64,000 bases of DNA from Cedecea neteri NBRC 105707 = ATCC 33855 (GTDB lineage: Bacteria; Pseudomonadota; Gammaproteobacteria; Enterobacterales; Enterobacteriaceae), in NCBI RefSeq assembly GCF_001571265.1, contig NZ_BCTL01000001.1, forward strand, positions 62,001-126,000, read 5' to 3'. Of the stretch, positions 51,665 to 62,895 are shown piece by piece; the stretch's first letter is position 1; each line of letters begins with the position of its first letter. A program made the translations under genes and the position numbers. A model generated the notes under the pieces. The model saw only the letters and a program-made list of their open reading frames with translations. It did no database searches and was not told the origin of the DNA.

Positions 51665-54298
51665 TTAGCGTGGCAGGGCGGTTCCCCACTGGCGCCACTC
51701 TTTCGGTTCGCTTTCCAGCAGCAGGAAGTGCTTCCCGGCTTCGGCCTTCGGCGAGAGCGGGATCCCCGGCGGGGTCGCAAAGGCAATACCCCCGCGAATA
51801 AACTGGTTAAAGGTGCCGGTTTTCACCACGCCGCCGGTTAAGCCAAAGTCCAGGCTATAGCCGGAAGCCAGCCAGAAGACGGAGTTGTCCCGGACCAGAT
51901 GCTGGTAACGCTTACTTATGCGCAGGCCAACCATTACGCGGTCAGAGAGATTGCCCAGCGTCATGCCCGTGACCGTGCCAACTTCAATGCCACGGAAGAG
52001 TACCGGCGTGCCGATGCTGAGCGAACCGGCTTCAGGCACTTCCAGCACGATGTTGAGCCCGTCGGAGTAACGGGAATCGGTAATGGACGCTTCCTGCAGC
52101 TCGAAGTCGCGGCGCGGGTCGCCTCTGCCAGGCTCAACGTTGATGTATGGCTGGAGGAGGGTATCGAGATGATCGACGCCTGCCGCGGAGATCTGCGGTG
52201 TGACAACGGAGAAGCGGGTGCCGACGCGAGCGAAGGTGGAAACATACTCAGGGTAAAGCACCGCTTTCGCTTCCACTTCGTTACGCGATTGAGTCAGATT
52301 CAGTGATTCAAGCTGGCCAATATCGATACCTAAGTAGCGGATTGGCATGCCTGCTGAAAGTTTCCCGGCATCAAACGTGTGCAGCGTTATCTGGCTGCCT
52401 ACGGCCCGCGCTGCGGTTTCTGAAGCATAAAGCACGCGTTTTTCGCCTTTCACCTGGCCCACGCTCGCGCCGCTCATATTGTCAAAGCTAATGGCCCCTT
52501 TGAGTGCACGAGAGAGCGGGGAGGCCTGAACCGTCAGTCCGCTGCCGTTGAGCTGAACTTTCGCACCACCTTCAGCCCAAAATACGGTGTTTGGCGTCAG
52601 TAGCTTGCGATATTCGGGCTTGATGTGAACATCAATATCAAAGTTCTCGGCGCGAGGGCGGATGGTGATTATCTCCCCCACCTGGAATTTGCGGTACAGC
52701 ACCACGGAGCCTGTCTGGATATCAGGCAGGCTGGATGCCGTCAGCGTCAGCGTGGTGGTCGGGATGTCGCTCAGGCTGTTTTCAATCGCTTTTTCCATGT
52801 TGGCGTAAAGTGGGTAGCTGCTTTTCATCTCGCCTTTGCTACCCGGCAGCACGCGAATACCGCCGTTTACCCATTCGTTAGCGCTGGCGCCCAGGAACTC
52901 AACGCCGTCCATGCCGAGCTTGACGTCAATGCGGCTGTTAACCACGAATTTGCTGTCGCCCTGCAGCAGATGGCGGTATTGCGGTTCAATGGCGGCGGAG
53001 AACGTGACGCCTTTGGCCGACAGTGCCCGCTCGACCACCTGGCCGATTTGTATCCCGTGCAGGATGATGGGCTGCCCGGCATCAATGCCGTAGCTTTCAG
53101 GTGCCGTCAGCGAAAGCGTGAGTACATTTGGCTGCTGCAGCGGCGTTTGGTCGCTGGAGACCACGGTGAAGCGATCCTGCGGCTCGCCGTCACCCGGCAC
53201 AAGTTCAAAGGTGCTGCCCGTCAGTAAAGTACTGATGCTCGGATTATCCAGCGAGATTTTAGGACTGCGGAGTTCGATCCGCGTACCGCTGCGCATCAGG
53301 CTAACTACGCCGGGATCAACGGTCATTTCGCCGGTGACGGCACCGCCCGGATTAAGGTTTAACTTGGTCAGAGAACCGACTTCCAGCCCCTGGTACATCA
53401 ACTTCGTTGACCCTGCTTTTAGGCCATCCCCGCTCGGGAGGTCGAGGTTAATGATGACGCCGCGCTGGCTGTGCGCCAGGTCTTCGTAAAGGCCGAATTC
53501 ATCATCCGCTTTGGCCGGTTCTGAGTTGTCAGGAGAGTCGAACGCAATCGCGCCATTGACCAGGGCCGCAAGGCTTTCTAGCTGAACTTTAGCGCCACTC
53601 AGGCCAACATCGGCCTTCACTCCGGATACATTCCAGAAACGGCTGCCTTTTTTCACCAGGCTGGTAAAGCGGCGATCGATAAGCACGTCGACAGTGACGC
53701 CCTGCTTGTTCTTATTGATGGCATAGTCATACACGCGGCCAACCGGAATTTTGCGGAAATAGACCAGCGACCCGCTGTTAAGGGAGCCTAAATCCGGGGC
53801 ATGCAGGTGAATCATCAGTTCACCGTTATCAAGGCGATATTTAGGCTGGGTATCGAGGGCGGTAAAATGGTCTCGCGGTTCGCCTTTACCTGGCATCATG
53901 CCTATATAGTTCCCGCCAACCAGGGCATCAAGTCCGGATACGCCAGCAAGGGAGGCCTTCGGCGTCACCAGCCAGAACTGTGTGTCTTCCCGCAGCGCAT
54001 CCTTCATATCGCTTTTGATACTGACTTTGACTTCGATTTTACGCAGGTCATCGCTCAGGCTGATGTTTTGCACGGTACCCACTTCAACGCCCTGGTAGCG
54101 CACGGGGGTGCGGCCAGCGACTATCCCGTCGGCGGAGATAAAGTCGATGGTCACGGTATTGCCGCGCTCCTGGTAAGTCGTCCAGATCAGCCAGCCGGCA
54201 ATCAGTAACGCAATTACAGGTAATAACCAGAAAGGAGAGATCCGGCGTTTCGTTTTAATTCGCGCTTCAGTCGGTGAAGCGGGCGTTTCCTGACTCAT
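51665..54298 (-). CDS. letB: LetB (YebT), MCE-domain lipid transport tunnel protein
   Basis: Encodes 877 residues, exactly as E. coli LetB, from [15 protein letters not shown]. One N-terminal membrane helix ([21 protein letters not shown] region, about residues 19-40) followed by seven MCE domains; each begins with a pattern such as [20 protein letters not shown] or [17 protein letters not shown]. Hexamers stack these rings into a tunnel across the periplasm for phospholipid transport. The start lies 32 bases inside letA, so the two are coupled. Alternative name yebT or mam7. Confidence 0.96.
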   Translation of the reverse strand: MSQETPASPTEARIKTKRRISPFWLLPVIALLIAGWLIWTTYQERGNTVTIDFISADGIVAGRTPVRYQGVEVGTVQNISLSDDLRKIEVKVSIKSDMKDALREDTQFWLVTPKASLAGVSGLDALVGGNYIGMMPGKGEPRDHFTALDTQPKYRLDNGELMIHLHAPDLGSLNSGSLVYFRKIPVGRVYDYAINKNKQGVTVDVLIDRRFTSLVKKGSRFWNVSGVKADVGLSGAKVQLESLAALVNGAIAFDSPDNSEPAKADDEFGLYEDLAHSQRGVIINLDLPSGDGLKAGSTKLMYQGLEVGSLTKLNLNPGGAVTGEMTVDPGVVSLMRSGTRIELRSPKISLDNPSISTLLTGSTFELVPGDGEPQDRFTVVSSDQTPLQQPNVLTLSLTAPESYGIDAGQPIILHGIQIGQVVERALSAKGVTFSAAIEPQYRHLLQGDSKFVVNSRIDVKLGMDGVEFLGASANEWVNGGIRVLPGSKGEMKSSYPLYANMEKAIENSLSDIPTTTLTLTASSLPDIQTGSVVLYRKFQVGEIITIRPRAENFDIDVHIKPEYRKLLTPNTVFWAEGGAKVQLNGSGLTVQASPLSRALKGAISFDNMSGASVGQVKGEKRVLYASETAARAVGSQITLHTFDAGKLSAGMPIRYLGIDIGQLESLNLTQSRNEVEAKAVLYPEYVSTFARVGTRFSVVTPQISAAGVDHLDTLLQPYINVEPGRGDPRRDFELQEASITDSRYSDGLNIVLEVPEAGSLSIGTPVLFRGIEVGTVTGMTLGNLSDRVMVGLRISKRYQHLVRDNSVFWLASGYSLDFGLTGGVVKTGTFNQFIRGGIAFATPPGIPLSPKAEAGKHFLLLESEPKEWRQWGTALPR

Positions 54299-55511
54299 GT
54301 GCGTCCCAAAGTAGTCGGCTATCCAGCCATTCGACGGCAAGAATAGTTAATATAACCGCCGCGCCAAAGAAGACCGCGGCGGGACCCATCGTAAATGCTA
54401 ACAGCTGGTCACGGTTAACCAGTGACATCATCAAAGCGATGACAAACAGATCGAGCATAGACCAGCGGCCAATCCAGGTGACAAAGCGCAGCAATAATAT
54501 GCGGGTGCGTAGCCCTTGCTGGCATTTGAAATGAATGCTTATCAGTAGCGTAATCAATACAATAACTTTAGTAAACGGCACCAGGATACTGGCAATAAAT
54601 ACCACGGCGGCAACGGCGATATTGCTGTGTGCCAGAGAGATAATGCCCGACATGATGGTGTCTTCCTGGCGGGCGCCGTTCACATAGATAATGGAAATAG
54701 GCAGCAGGTTTGCCGGCAGCAGAAAGACCAGAGAAGCAATCAGCGCTGCCCAGGATTTTTGTAAGCTTTGCTTACGGCGATGGTACAGCGGCACGTGGCA
54801 TCGAGGGCAGCGGCCTCGCTCGTCCGGCACACCGGTGAAATGACAGCCCAGGCAAACTCGCAGTTGGGCGTTAAAGGCACGCGGCGGGCGCTGAGGGTAA
54901 AAACGCTCCCAAAGCTGCTCAATATTCAGGTGGATCATGGTCAACAGACTTAGGATCACCAGCGCGATAAAAGCGATCAGTCCGGGACCTGGCTGTATAA
55001 ACGCGTACTCGCGAACTTTAATGCAGGCCACGCCAATCCCCACCAGATAGATATCCAGCATCACCCACTCTTTAAGCTTATCCAGCATCAGCAGCACCGG
55101 GCGAAGGTTCATCCCGAGAATGTTGCCAAAGCAGAGGTAGGCAATAGCCGCGACCAGCGTGGCCGGCGCGCCTACCACGCAAAAGAGCACTACGGCAGCG
55201 GTGAGCACGTCCCCCTGACTTGCCATCTGCCAAATCCCCTGCATCACATTGGCATCAATACTTGAGCCCAGCAGATAAATGCGAAGCAGCGGATCGGAAA
55301 AGGCGACGGGCATGAGCACCAGCATCGCCACGGCCATTGCTCCCAGGCGCGTCAATGACCAGTCGCGACCGTGGTGTACTCGTGCATCGCAGCAGGGACA
55401 GTAGGCACTTTGTGTCGATTTAACCTGGGGCAGAGAGAAAAGGGTATCGCATTGGGGACAACGCTGATAACGTGCCTGAGGCAATTCCTGACTGATGGCG
55501 TGTATTTTCAT
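54267..55511 (-). CDS. letA: LetA (YebS), PqiA-family inner membrane partner of LetB
   Basis: Encodes 414 residues (E. coli 427). Two PqiA repeats, each with a zinc-ribbon-like cysteine set: [12 protein letters not shown] plus CPCCDARV near residue 18, and [23 protein letters not shown] near residue 220, followed each time by four membrane helices. It provides the inner-membrane part of the LetAB lipid transport pathway. Divergent from msrC; overlaps letB by 32 bases. Confidence 0.95.
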   Translation of the reverse strand: MKIHAISQELPQARYQRCPQCDTLFSLPQVKSTQSAYCPCCDARVHHGRDWSLTRLGAMAVAMLVLMPVAFSDPLLRIYLLGSSIDANVMQGIWQMASQGDVLTAAVVLFCVVGAPATLVAAIAYLCFGNILGMNLRPVLLMLDKLKEWVMLDIYLVGIGVACIKVREYAFIQPGPGLIAFIALVILSLLTMIHLNIEQLWERFYPQRPPRAFNAQLRVCLGCHFTGVPDERGRCPRCHVPLYHRRKQSLQKSWAALIASLVFLLPANLLPISIIYVNGARQEDTIMSGIISLAHSNIAVAAVVFIASILVPFTKVIVLITLLISIHFKCQQGLRTRILLLRFVTWIGRWSMLDLFVIALMMSLVNRDQLLAFTMGPAAVFFGAAVILTILAVEWLDSRLLWDAHESGNARFTD

Positions 55512-55657
55512 TGTGCGTCGTAAGCCGGGAGCGTTGTTATCTGAATAATGTATTTAGCCTATCGTAATTCATAAAATGATACACCTTGTGGCACCGTGCA
55601 TTTAATGCTTATTTTAGTATGCTACAAAGTAAAGCAAGACAACATAACGGTTATTTA

Positions 55658-56146
55658 ATGAACAAAGAACAATTTTACGCGGATTTGAATCGCGATTTTA
55701 GTGCATTAATGGCAGGTGAAACCAGTTTCCTCGCAACGCTGGCGAACACCAGTGCTTTGCTCTTTGAGCGCCTTGACGGCGTCAACTGGGCAGGATTCTA
55801 CCTTCTTGAAGCCCAAACGCTAGTTCTGGGGCCCTTCCAGGGCAAAATTGCCTGCGTAAGAATCCCCGTCGGCAAGGGTGTGTGCGGTACCGCTGTCGCA
55901 ACGGGCACCATTCAACGCGTCGAAGATGTGCACGCTTTTGATGGGCACATTGCCTGCGATGCGGCCAGCAATTCGGAAATTGTGCTGCCGCTGACGGTGG
56001 ATGGCCAGACAATTGGCGTCCTGGATATCGACAGCACCGAGTATGGCCGTTTTTCAGAAGAAGACGAAATGGGTTTAAAAACCTTGGTTTCGCGGCTTTC
56101 AGACGTGCTTAGCGGCACTGATTTTAAAAAATTCTTCCCTCGATAG
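55658..56146 (+). CDS. msrC: Free methionine-(R)-sulfoxide reductase
   Basis: Encodes 162 residues from MNKEQFYADLNRDF, matching the known MsrC start; 24 more codons upstream are open but unconserved. GAF domain with the catalytic cysteine set: KIACVRIPVGKGVCGTAVA and GHIACDAASNSEIVLPL. Reduces free Met-R-sulfoxide in the cytoplasm. Only a weak ribosome binding site is visible. Located 104 bases ahead of proQ. Confidence 0.94.
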   Translation: MNKEQFYADLNRDFSALMAGETSFLATLANTSALLFERLDGVNWAGFYLLEAQTLVLGPFQGKIACVRIPVGKGVCGTAVATGTIQRVEDVHAFDGHIACDAASNSEIVLPLTVDGQTIGVLDIDSTEYGRFSEEDEMGLKTLVSRLSDVLSGTDFKKFFPR

Positions 56147-56250
56147 CATGATAAGCAACGGATAACGTGGCATTTAGCGATGGCGTCATTATAATGTCGC
56201 CTGTTCATGCCTGCGACTTATTGGCAATTCCGTTGTAATCAGGAAATTTC

Positions 56251-56934
56251 ATGGAAAATCAACCTAAGTTGAATAGCAGTAAAGAAGTTATCGCATTTTT
56301 GGCCGAGCGTTTCCCTCAATGTTTTAGCGCTGAAGGTGAAGCTCGTCCGTTGAAGATTGGTATCTTCCAGGATTTAGTCTCTCGTGTTGAAGGCGAAATG
56401 AGCCTCAGCAAAACGCAGCTTCGTTCAGCGTTACGTCTTTATACGTCAAGCTGGCGCTACCTGTACGGCATCAAAGCTGGCGCGACTCGCGTCGACCTTG
56501 ATGGTAATCCTTGCGGTGAGCTGGACGAACAGCATGTAGAACATGCTCGTCAGCAGTTGGAAGAAGCTAAGGCCCGCGTTCAGGCGCAGCGCGCTGAGCA
56601 GCAGGCGAAGAAACGTGAAGCGGCCGCAGCCGCAGGCGTCACGGAGGAGGCTCCACGTCGCGAACGTAAACCTCGCCCGGCCGCAGCACCGCGTCGTAAA
56701 GAAGGGGCAGAGCGTAAACCTCGCGCTGAGAAACCGGCACCTAAGGCACCTCGTGAAGAGCGTCGTACACCGGTGACCGATATTGCTGCTCTGCAGGTTG
56801 GACAGGCCATTAAAGTCAAAGCCGGTAACAACGCAATGGATGCTACCGTACTGGAAATTACCAAAGATGGCGTCCGTGTACAGCTGACTTCTGGTATGGC
56901 AATGATCGTACGCGCAGAACACTTGCAGTTCTGA
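56251..56934 (+). CDS. proQ: RNA chaperone ProQ
   Basis: Encodes 227 residues (E. coli 232). N-terminal FinO-like domain, residues 1-120 ([40 protein letters not shown]), a basic, alanine- and proline-rich linker (about 120-175), and a C-terminal Tudor/SH3-like domain ([20 protein letters not shown]). ProQ is a global sRNA and mRNA-binding protein. prc follows by 20 bases, the conserved proQ-prc operon. Confidence 0.97.
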   Translation: MENQPKLNSSKEVIAFLAERFPQCFSAEGEARPLKIGIFQDLVSRVEGEMSLSKTQLRSALRLYTSSWRYLYGIKAGATRVDLDGNPCGELDEQHVEHARQQLEEAKARVQAQRAEQQAKKREAAAAAGVTEEAPRRERKPRPAAAPRRKEGAERKPRAEKPAPKAPREERRTPVTDIAALQVGQAIKVKAGNNAMDATVLEITKDGVRVQLTSGMAMIVRAEHLQF

Positions 56935-56954
56935 AACGGAGGCCTGACTCAGGC

Positions 56955-58991
56955 ATGAACAAACTGGCCATCGCCAGCTTGCTGTTCGTGGCAGGCAGTG
57001 CCCTGGCCCTGGACAACATTACCCGTGCCGATCAAATTCCTCAGTTAAAGGAAGAAGCTCAGCACGCAACGGTAAGCGAGCGCGTGACCTCACGTTTTAC
57101 GCGTTCGCATTACCGCCAGTTCGATCTGGATGCCAACTTCTCGGCAAAAATCTTTGACCGCTACCTTAATTTGCTGGATTACAGCCATAACGTGCTGTTG
57201 GCAAGTGACATCGCCCAGTTTGCCGCGAAGAAAGGGCAGATTGGCGATGAGTTGCGTAGCGGTAAGCTCGATGTCTTTTACGACCTCTATAATCTGGGGC
57301 AGAAGCGCCGTTTTGAACGCTATCAGTATGCCTTGAAGGTGTTAGCGAAGCCGATGGATTTCACCGGTAACGACACCATCAATCTGGATCGCAGCAAGGC
57401 TCCGTGGCCAACAAGCGTCGATGAGCTGGATAAGCTCTGGGATGCGAAAGTTAAATACGACGAACTGAGCCTGAAGCTGACCGGTAAAACCGAGCAGGAA
57501 ATTCGTGAAACCCTGACCAAGCGCTATCAGTTTGCCATTCGTCGTCTCACGCAAAGTAACAGCGAAGACGTGTTCTCGCTGGCGATGACCGCGTTTGCTC
57601 ATGAGATTGACCCGCATACCAACTATCTCTCCCCACGCAGCACCGAGCAGTTCAACACCGAAATGAGCCTTTCTTTAGAGGGCATCGGCGCGGTATTGCA
57701 AATGGACGATGATTATACGCTGATCAACTCTATGGTTGCCGGTGGTCCTGCGGCGAAAAGCAAGGCTATTACCGTCGGCGATCGCATCGTTGGCGTAGGC
57801 CAGACGGGTAAACCGATGGTTGACGTGATCGGTTGGCGTCTGGACGACGTTGTGGCGCTGATTAAAGGGCCAAAAGGCAGCAAAGTTCGCCTTGAGATCC
57901 TGCCTGCGGGCAAAGGCACCAAAACGCGTACCGTGACGCTGACCCGTGAGCGTATCCGTCTTGAAGACCGCGCGGTCAAGATGTCGGTGAAGACGGTCGG
58001 CAAAGACAAAGTCGGCGTGCTGGATATTCCTGGCTTCTACGTTGGCCTCACTGATGATGTGAAGGTTCAGCTGCAGAAACTGGAAAAACAGAACGTGAAG
58101 AGCGTGATTATCGATCTGCGTTCTAACGGCGGCGGCGCGCTAACGGAAGCTGTGTCTCTGTCTGGTCTGTTTATCCCAAGTGGCCCGGTTGTTCAGGTTC
58201 GCGACAACAACGGCAAAGTCCGTGAAGATAGCGACACCGATGGCGTGGTCTACTATAAAGGGCCTCTGGTGGTGCTGGTTGACCGCTTTAGCGCCTCGGC
58301 ATCTGAAATCTTTGCTGCGGCTATGCAGGACTATGGTCGCGCGCTGATTGTCGGCGAGCCGACCTTCGGGAAAGGTACCGTACAGCAGTACCGGTCGCTG
58401 AATCGCATTTACGACCAGATGCTGCGTCCGGAATGGCCTGCATTGGGTTCTGTTCAGTACACCATCCAGAAGTTCTACCGCATTAACGGCGGCAGTACCC
58501 AGCGGAAAGGTGTTACTCCAGATATCATGATGCCAACCGGGACCGAGCAAACGGAAACTGGCGAGAAGTTCGAAGACAATGCGTTGCCTTGGGACAGCAT
58601 CAATGCGGCGACCTACGTGAAGACCGGTGACCTTACGCCGTTCGAACCTGAGTTGCTGAAGCTGCATCAGGATCGCATCGCCAAAGATCCTGAGTTCCAG
58701 TACATCATGAAGGACATTGCTCGCTTCAATGCCCTGAAGGAAAAACGTAACGTTGTTTCTCTGAATTACGCCCAGCGTGAAAAAGAGAATCAGGAAGACG
58801 ATGCTACTCGCCTGGCAAGAATCAACGATCGCTTCAAACGTGAAGGCAAAGCGCCGATTAAGAAACTCGACGATTTGCCGAAGGACTACCAGGAAGCCGA
58901 TCCGTATCTGGACGAAACGGTTCATATTGCCGTCGATCTGGCTGGCATAGAGCAGGACAGGCCGGCGGAGCAGCCGGCAGCGGCAAAATAA
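56955..58991 (+). CDS. prc: Tail-specific periplasmic protease Prc (Tsp)
   Basis: Encodes 678 residues (E. coli 682). Signal peptide to about residue 18 (GSALA). PDZ domain around 235-330 (LEGIGAVLQMDDDYTLIN, GDRIVGVG), and the S41 Ser-Lys dyad: Ser in RFSASASEIFAAAMQ and Lys in GEPTFGKGTVQQY. It trims the C-terminus of FtsI and degrades MepS with NlpI. A strong terminator follows. Confidence 0.97.
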   Translation: MNKLAIASLLFVAGSALALDNITRADQIPQLKEEAQHATVSERVTSRFTRSHYRQFDLDANFSAKIFDRYLNLLDYSHNVLLASDIAQFAAKKGQIGDELRSGKLDVFYDLYNLGQKRRFERYQYALKVLAKPMDFTGNDTINLDRSKAPWPTSVDELDKLWDAKVKYDELSLKLTGKTEQEIRETLTKRYQFAIRRLTQSNSEDVFSLAMTAFAHEIDPHTNYLSPRSTEQFNTEMSLSLEGIGAVLQMDDDYTLINSMVAGGPAAKSKAITVGDRIVGVGQTGKPMVDVIGWRLDDVVALIKGPKGSKVRLEILPAGKGTKTRTVTLTRERIRLEDRAVKMSVKTVGKDKVGVLDIPGFYVGLTDDVKVQLQKLEKQNVKSVIIDLRSNGGGALTEAVSLSGLFIPSGPVVQVRDNNGKVREDSDTDGVVYYKGPLVVLVDRFSASASEIFAAAMQDYGRALIVGEPTFGKGTVQQYRSLNRIYDQMLRPEWPALGSVQYTIQKFYRINGGSTQRKGVTPDIMMPTGTEQTETGEKFEDNALPWDSINAATYVKTGDLTPFEPELLKLHQDRIAKDPEFQYIMKDIARFNALKEKRNVVSLNYAQREKENQEDDATRLARINDRFKREGKAPIKKLDDLPKDYQEADPYLDETVHIAVDLAGIEQDRPAEQPAAAK

Positions 58992-59000
58992 CTCTCCCAG

Positions 59001-59030
59001 ATGGGCACCCGAAACGGTGCCCATTTTTTT
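59001..59030 (+). terminator. prc terminator
   Basis: ATGGGCACC / GGTGCCCAT stem with a short loop and a run of seven T. Confidence 0.92.
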
Positions 59031-59108
59031 ACCTGTCTCCAGCGATGTAAGACAAATGCATACAAAATGTAAAGTTATGTATTATTAATCACTTGGCGGC
59101 GTCAGATG

Positions 59109-59135
59109 CTTGAAAATAGGCGGCGCGCCCCTACG
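59109..59135 (+). promoter_or_regulatory. Sigma-32 heat-shock promoter of htpX
   Basis: CTTGAA, a 13-base spacer, then CCCCTACG, a good match to the RpoH consensus CTTGAA-N13-15-CCCCATNT, about 50 bases before the htpX start. htpX is a known heat-shock gene. Confidence 0.82.
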
Positions 59136-59185
59136 ATGTTGTGGAGCGCAAAGAGCGTGTTTTTAACCGAGGTAAAAAGAAAATT

Positions 59186-60067
59186 ATGATGCGTATCGGG
59201 CTTTTCCTGCTGACCAACCTTGCGGTAATGGTCGTTTTCGGGCTGGTGCTAAGCCTGACGGGGATCCAGTCGAGCAGCGTTCAGGGTCTGATGATCATGG
59301 CGGTCCTGTTTGGCTTTGGCGGCTCTTTTATTTCCCTGCTGATGTCAAAATGGATGGCATTACGTTCAGTAGGCGGTGAGGTAATTGAGCAGCCTCGTAA
59401 TGAAACGGAGCACTGGTTGATGGAAACCGTGCGCCAACAGTCGCAGCAGGCAGGCATCGCCATGCCGCAGGTTGCGATTTATCATGCGCCAGACATTAAT
59501 GCCTTTGCTACCGGAGCGCGGCGTAACGCTTCTCTGGTTGCGGTCAGTACAGGTCTGCTGCAGAACATGAGCCGTGACGAAGCGGAAGCGGTTATCGCGC
59601 ACGAAATCAGCCACATCGCCAACGGCGACATGGTGACCATGACGCTGATTCAGGGTGTGGTGAACACCTTCGTTATCTTTATCTCCCGTATCATCGCTCA
59701 GGTGGCTTCCGGCTTCCTGTCCGGGAACCGTGATGATAACGAAAGCAGTAACGGTAACCCGCTGATTTACTTTGCGGTTGCCACGGTGCTGGAGCTGGTA
59801 TTTGGTATTCTGGCGAGCATCATCACCATGTGGTTCTCACGCCATCGTGAATTCCACGCCGATGCCGGTTCTGCGAAGCTGGTGGGTCGCGAGAAGATGA
59901 TTGCTGCGCTGCAACGCCTGAAAACCAGCTATGAGCCGCAGGAAGCCAGCAGCATGATGGCGTTTTGCATCAACGGTAAGGCCAAATCAATGAGCGAATT
60001 GTTCATGACGCACCCGCCGCTGGACAAACGTATCGAAGCGCTGCGCAGCGGCGAATACCTGAAGTAA
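59186..60067 (+). CDS. htpX: Membrane zinc metalloprotease HtpX
   Basis: Encodes 293 residues, same as E. coli, from [15 protein letters not shown]; an in-frame start 15 codons upstream falls just after the sigma-32 -10 and is rejected. Two N-terminal membrane helices, the M48 zinc site [10 protein letters not shown] (about 139-143), two further helices, and the third ligand Glu in [15 protein letters not shown]. Degrades misfolded inner-membrane proteins alongside FtsH. Confidence 0.97.
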   Translation: MMRIGLFLLTNLAVMVVFGLVLSLTGIQSSSVQGLMIMAVLFGFGGSFISLLMSKWMALRSVGGEVIEQPRNETEHWLMETVRQQSQQAGIAMPQVAIYHAPDINAFATGARRNASLVAVSTGLLQNMSRDEAEAVIAHEISHIANGDMVTMTLIQGVVNTFVIFISRIIAQVASGFLSGNRDDNESSNGNPLIYFAVATVLELVFGILASIITMWFSRHREFHADAGSAKLVGREKMIAALQRLKTSYEPQEASSMMAFCINGKAKSMSELFMTHPPLDKRIEALRSGEYLK

Positions 60068-60083
60068 TTGAAACTCTGAAATG

Positions 60084-60114
60084 AAAAAGCGTGCCCAGGC
60101 GGCACGCTTTTTTT
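60084..60114. terminator. Bidirectional terminator between htpX and yebQ
   Basis: AAAAAGCGTGCC / GGCACGCTTTTT with loop CAGGC, A and T runs on both sides, between convergent genes. Confidence 0.93.
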
Positions 60115-61486
60115 ATGCCTGCACCCGGGGTTGCGAGATTCGCAGCCCGCTGACGACGGCGGCAATGGTGGCAAATATGCCTGCAAGTATCAGCGAAGCG
60201 TGCGTTCCACTTGTGCCAAACAAGTTAAACATTAGCGCGACCAATGCGGCACCACAGCTTTGACCAAGCAGGCGGGCAGTCCCCAGCATACCGCTTGCGC
60301 CACCGCTGCGATGGCGGGGCGCTGAGGAGATGATGGTGTGGTTATTCGGGGACTGGAAGAGGCCGAATCCAGCGCCACACAACACCATACGCCAGATGAT
60401 ATCCAGGTCGGACGGATTGTGCGGTAGCATGGCCAAAGCAAACAACCCGCAGGCCATCACCAAAAGCCCGATAGCACCCATTAGCCCGGCATGAACTCGC
60501 TCGATAAGATAACCTGCCAGCGGCGCCATCACCATCGTTGCCAGCGGCCACGGCGTTAACAGTAGCCCGGTTTCAACCTCACTCCGCCCCAGCACGCTTT
60601 GCATAAAAAAGGGCAGGGAGACCAGCGCCAGCATCTGGGCGCCAAACGAACATATCGAGGTACCGATAGACAACGAAAAAATTGGGATTCGCAGCAGGTC
60701 AACCGGCAGCAGCGGGAACGGAAGGCGTAGCTGGCGACGAATAAAGAAATAGCCAATCACCACCAGTGCGGCCAGCTCGCCAATAATCACTGAGCCGGGC
60801 TGGCCCTGCGAAAAGCCGCTGATAGCCGAAATAAGCAAGCCGAAGGTCAGGGCGTTCATTACCGCGCTCGGAATGTCAAAGCGCTGGCCCTGGGATTTTT
60901 GCTGATTGGGCGGTAAATAGCGCAGCGCCAGAATCAACGAAACAATGCCAATCGGCACGTTGATTAAAAACAGCCACTGCCAGGAGGCCACCGAAAGAAT
61001 TGCAGCGGCAACGGTAGGACCTGCGGCGGAGGAGACGGCAACGATAAATGAATTAACACCCATCCCGCGGCCAAGAAAACGTTGAGGATAAATCAAACGA
61101 ATGAGTGCGGTGTTCACGCTCATTAATGCCGCGCCGCCAAAACCTTGCAGCACTCGGGCAAAGGTGAGCATCGGCAGTGAGGTAGAAACGGCGCAAAACA
61201 GCGAGGTCAGGCAGAACAGGACCAGGCCGCACTGATAGATACGGCGGTAGCCAAAAATATCGCCGAGAAACGAGAGCGACAAAAGCGAGACAATAATGGC
61301 TATTTGATAGGCGTTTACCACCCAAATAGATTCCGCCGGGCTGGCATTCAAATCGTGTGCAATTGTCGGCAGAGCGACGTTAGCGATAGCGCCGTCCAGC
61401 ACGGCCATCATGATCCCGAGCGCAATCGTGAAAATGGCACCGTAACGCTGGGGCGTCGGTAAGCCATCGGATACTGATTTATCCAT
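60113..61486 (-). CDS. yebQ: MFS transporter YebQ (DHA2/EmrB-like)
   Basis: Encodes 457 residues, as E. coli YebQ, from MDKSVSDGLPTPQRYG; 48 further upstream codons are unconserved and overlap the kdgR regulatory region. About 14 helices with DHA2 signatures: LDGAIANVALPTIAHDL, SIWVVNAYQIAIIVSLL, FLGDIFGYRRIY and GFGLFQSPNNHTII. Predicted drug or metabolite efflux; substrate unknown. Divergent from kdgR. Confidence 0.94.
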   Translation of the reverse strand: MDKSVSDGLPTPQRYGAIFTIALGIMMAVLDGAIANVALPTIAHDLNASPAESIWVVNAYQIAIIVSLLSLSFLGDIFGYRRIYQCGLVLFCLTSLFCAVSTSLPMLTFARVLQGFGGAALMSVNTALIRLIYPQRFLGRGMGVNSFIVAVSSAAGPTVAAAILSVASWQWLFLINVPIGIVSLILALRYLPPNQQKSQGQRFDIPSAVMNALTFGLLISAISGFSQGQPGSVIIGELAALVVIGYFFIRRQLRLPFPLLPVDLLRIPIFSLSIGTSICSFGAQMLALVSLPFFMQSVLGRSEVETGLLLTPWPLATMVMAPLAGYLIERVHAGLMGAIGLLVMACGLFALAMLPHNPSDLDIIWRMVLCGAGFGLFQSPNNHTIISSAPRHRSGGASGMLGTARLLGQSCGAALVALMFNLFGTSGTHASLILAGIFATIAAVVSGLRISQPRVQA

Positions 61487-61662
61487 ATTTAAAATTTGGC
61501 TGTCTGAAGTCGTTAGGAGGGTAATGATTTTATCATCAATTAATCTTGTCAATGCCGCAGATTTGTAACGAATCAGCAGGCTTTGATTGCGGCTATCATA
61601 GGGCATCAATATACTAAAAAGCGGTTCCAATTTTTATAAAACAATAACACCCGAGGTGATGT

Positions 61663-62454
61663 ATGGCTCTCTCAGACCCCGATAAGCAGCCTGATGCAGT
61701 CTCTTCCGTGCTGAAGGTTTTCGGCATCTTACAGGCCCTTGGTGAAGAAAAAGAGATTGGTATCACCGAACTGTCTCAGCGTGTCATGATGTCCAAAAGC
61801 ACCGTGTATCGGTTTCTGCAAACAATGAAATCTCTCGGTTACGTGTCACAAGAAGAAGAATCGGAGAAATATGCCCTGACGCTGAAGCTTTTTGAACTGG
61901 GCAGCGGGGCATTGCAGAACATTGACCTTATCCGCAGCGCGGATATACAGATGCGTGAACTTTCCCGGCGAACGAAAGAAGCGATTCACCTGGGGGCGCT
62001 TGAGGACAGCAGTATTGTCTATATCCACAAAATAGATTCGCTTTATAACTTGCGTATGTATTCACGTGTCGGACGACGGAATCCGTTGTATAGCACTGCC
62101 ATAGGTAAGGTTTTGCTGGCGTGGCGGCCACACGACGAGATTCTGGAGATTCTTTCGGATGTTGAATATGTTCGCAGCACGGAACGTACAATCGTCAGTA
62201 CAGAAACCCTTCTCCCGGTGCTCGAGCAGGTGCGAGCGCAGGGCTATGGTGAGGACAACGAGGAACAGGAAGAGGGGATTCGCTGTGTCGCGGTGCCGGT
62301 GTTCGATCGTTTTGGGGTTGTAATCGCGGGCATGAGCATTTCATTTCCAACAATTCGCTACACGGATGAAGGGCTGGCTGAATACGTCCGCATTCTTCAT
62401 CAGGCCGCGCGAACGCTGTCACAGCAAGTGGGCTATCACCATTATCCTTTCTGA
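61663..62454 (+). CDS. kdgR: KdgR transcriptional repressor (IclR family)
   Basis: Encodes 263 residues. N-terminal winged HTH (GITELSQRVMMSKSTVYRFLQTM, about residues 35-57), C-terminal IclR ligand-binding domain (IHLGALEDSSIVYIHKID, GRRNPLYSTAIGKVLLAW, GVVIAGMSISFP). Represses genes for uptake and catabolism of 2-keto-3-deoxygluconate and, in E. coli, eda; KDG relieves it. A GC-rich hairpin at 62468-62488 may end the transcript. Confidence 0.96.
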   Translation: MALSDPDKQPDAVSSVLKVFGILQALGEEKEIGITELSQRVMMSKSTVYRFLQTMKSLGYVSQEEESEKYALTLKLFELGSGALQNIDLIRSADIQMRELSRRTKEAIHLGALEDSSIVYIHKIDSLYNLRMYSRVGRRNPLYSTAIGKVLLAWRPHDEILEILSDVEYVRSTERTIVSTETLLPVLEQVRAQGYGEDNEEQEEGIRCVAVPVFDRFGVVIAGMSISFPTIRYTDEGLAEYVRILHQAARTLSQQVGYHHYPF

Positions 62455-62496
62455 TTTTGTGAAATCAGGCCGCGTAAAAAACGCGGCCCTGCCGCG

Positions 62497-62736
62497 TTAG
62501 CCGTTATCAATCGGCGTGTCGACTTTTCGCAGGAGCGGGCAGTCGGTTAAGCCAATAATCCCGCTGTCGGTGTGAATAAACTGTGCTGTCACGGTATTAC
62601 GTGCCGTCAGGTATTTACATTGCAGCCCAAGCCCTGCCGCATTTTCTTTACTGCCGACTAAAACGCCATAGCCTGAAAGCAACAAGCCAATCCAAATGAT
62701 GGCGATAACAACAATCGTACGAATGATCGCTCGCAT
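62497..62736 (-). CDS. yobH: Small protein YobH
   Basis: Encodes 79 residues, as E. coli YobH, from MRAIIRTIVVIAIIWIG; five codons upstream in frame are not conserved. One N-terminal membrane helix or signal anchor, then the conserved YGVLVGSKENAAGLGLQCKY, two cysteines (LQCKYL, TDCPLLRK) and the end DNG. Function unknown. Divergent from mgrB. Confidence 0.92.
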   Translation of the reverse strand: MRAIIRTIVVIAIIWIGLLLSGYGVLVGSKENAAGLGLQCKYLTARNTVTAQFIHTDSGIIGLTDCPLLRKVDTPIDNG

Positions 62737-62838
62737 ACTGACCTCAAACATGAATCCAATCCTGCATCAACCCTACTCTAAATAATTGACATCACAATCT
62801 GATGATTCTGAAATGAAAAAGCAGGAAACGTTACTCAT

Positions 62839-62878
62839 GGTTTAGTTGGTTAGTGTTAAATTACCGAAATTCTATGGT
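62839..62878 (+). promoter_or_regulatory. Possible PhoP-controlled promoter of mgrB
   Basis: GGTTTA at 62839 and GGTTAG at 62848 resemble PhoP half-sites, but their spacing (9 rather than 11 bases) is off; TATGGT at 62873-62878 could be the -10. mgrB is a PhoP target in E. coli and Salmonella, so such control is expected. The site call itself is weak. Confidence 0.35.
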
Positions 62879-62895
62879 CAAGAGGTGGCGATGTA

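Noticed and set aside
58140..59024. 294-codon open frame antisense to prc
   Set aside because: Shadow of the prc protease domain; it also crosses the prc terminator.
62468..62488. GGCCGCGT / ACGCGGCC hairpin after kdgR as a terminator
   Set aside because: Good stem but no U run on either strand, so it was not listed as a separate terminator.
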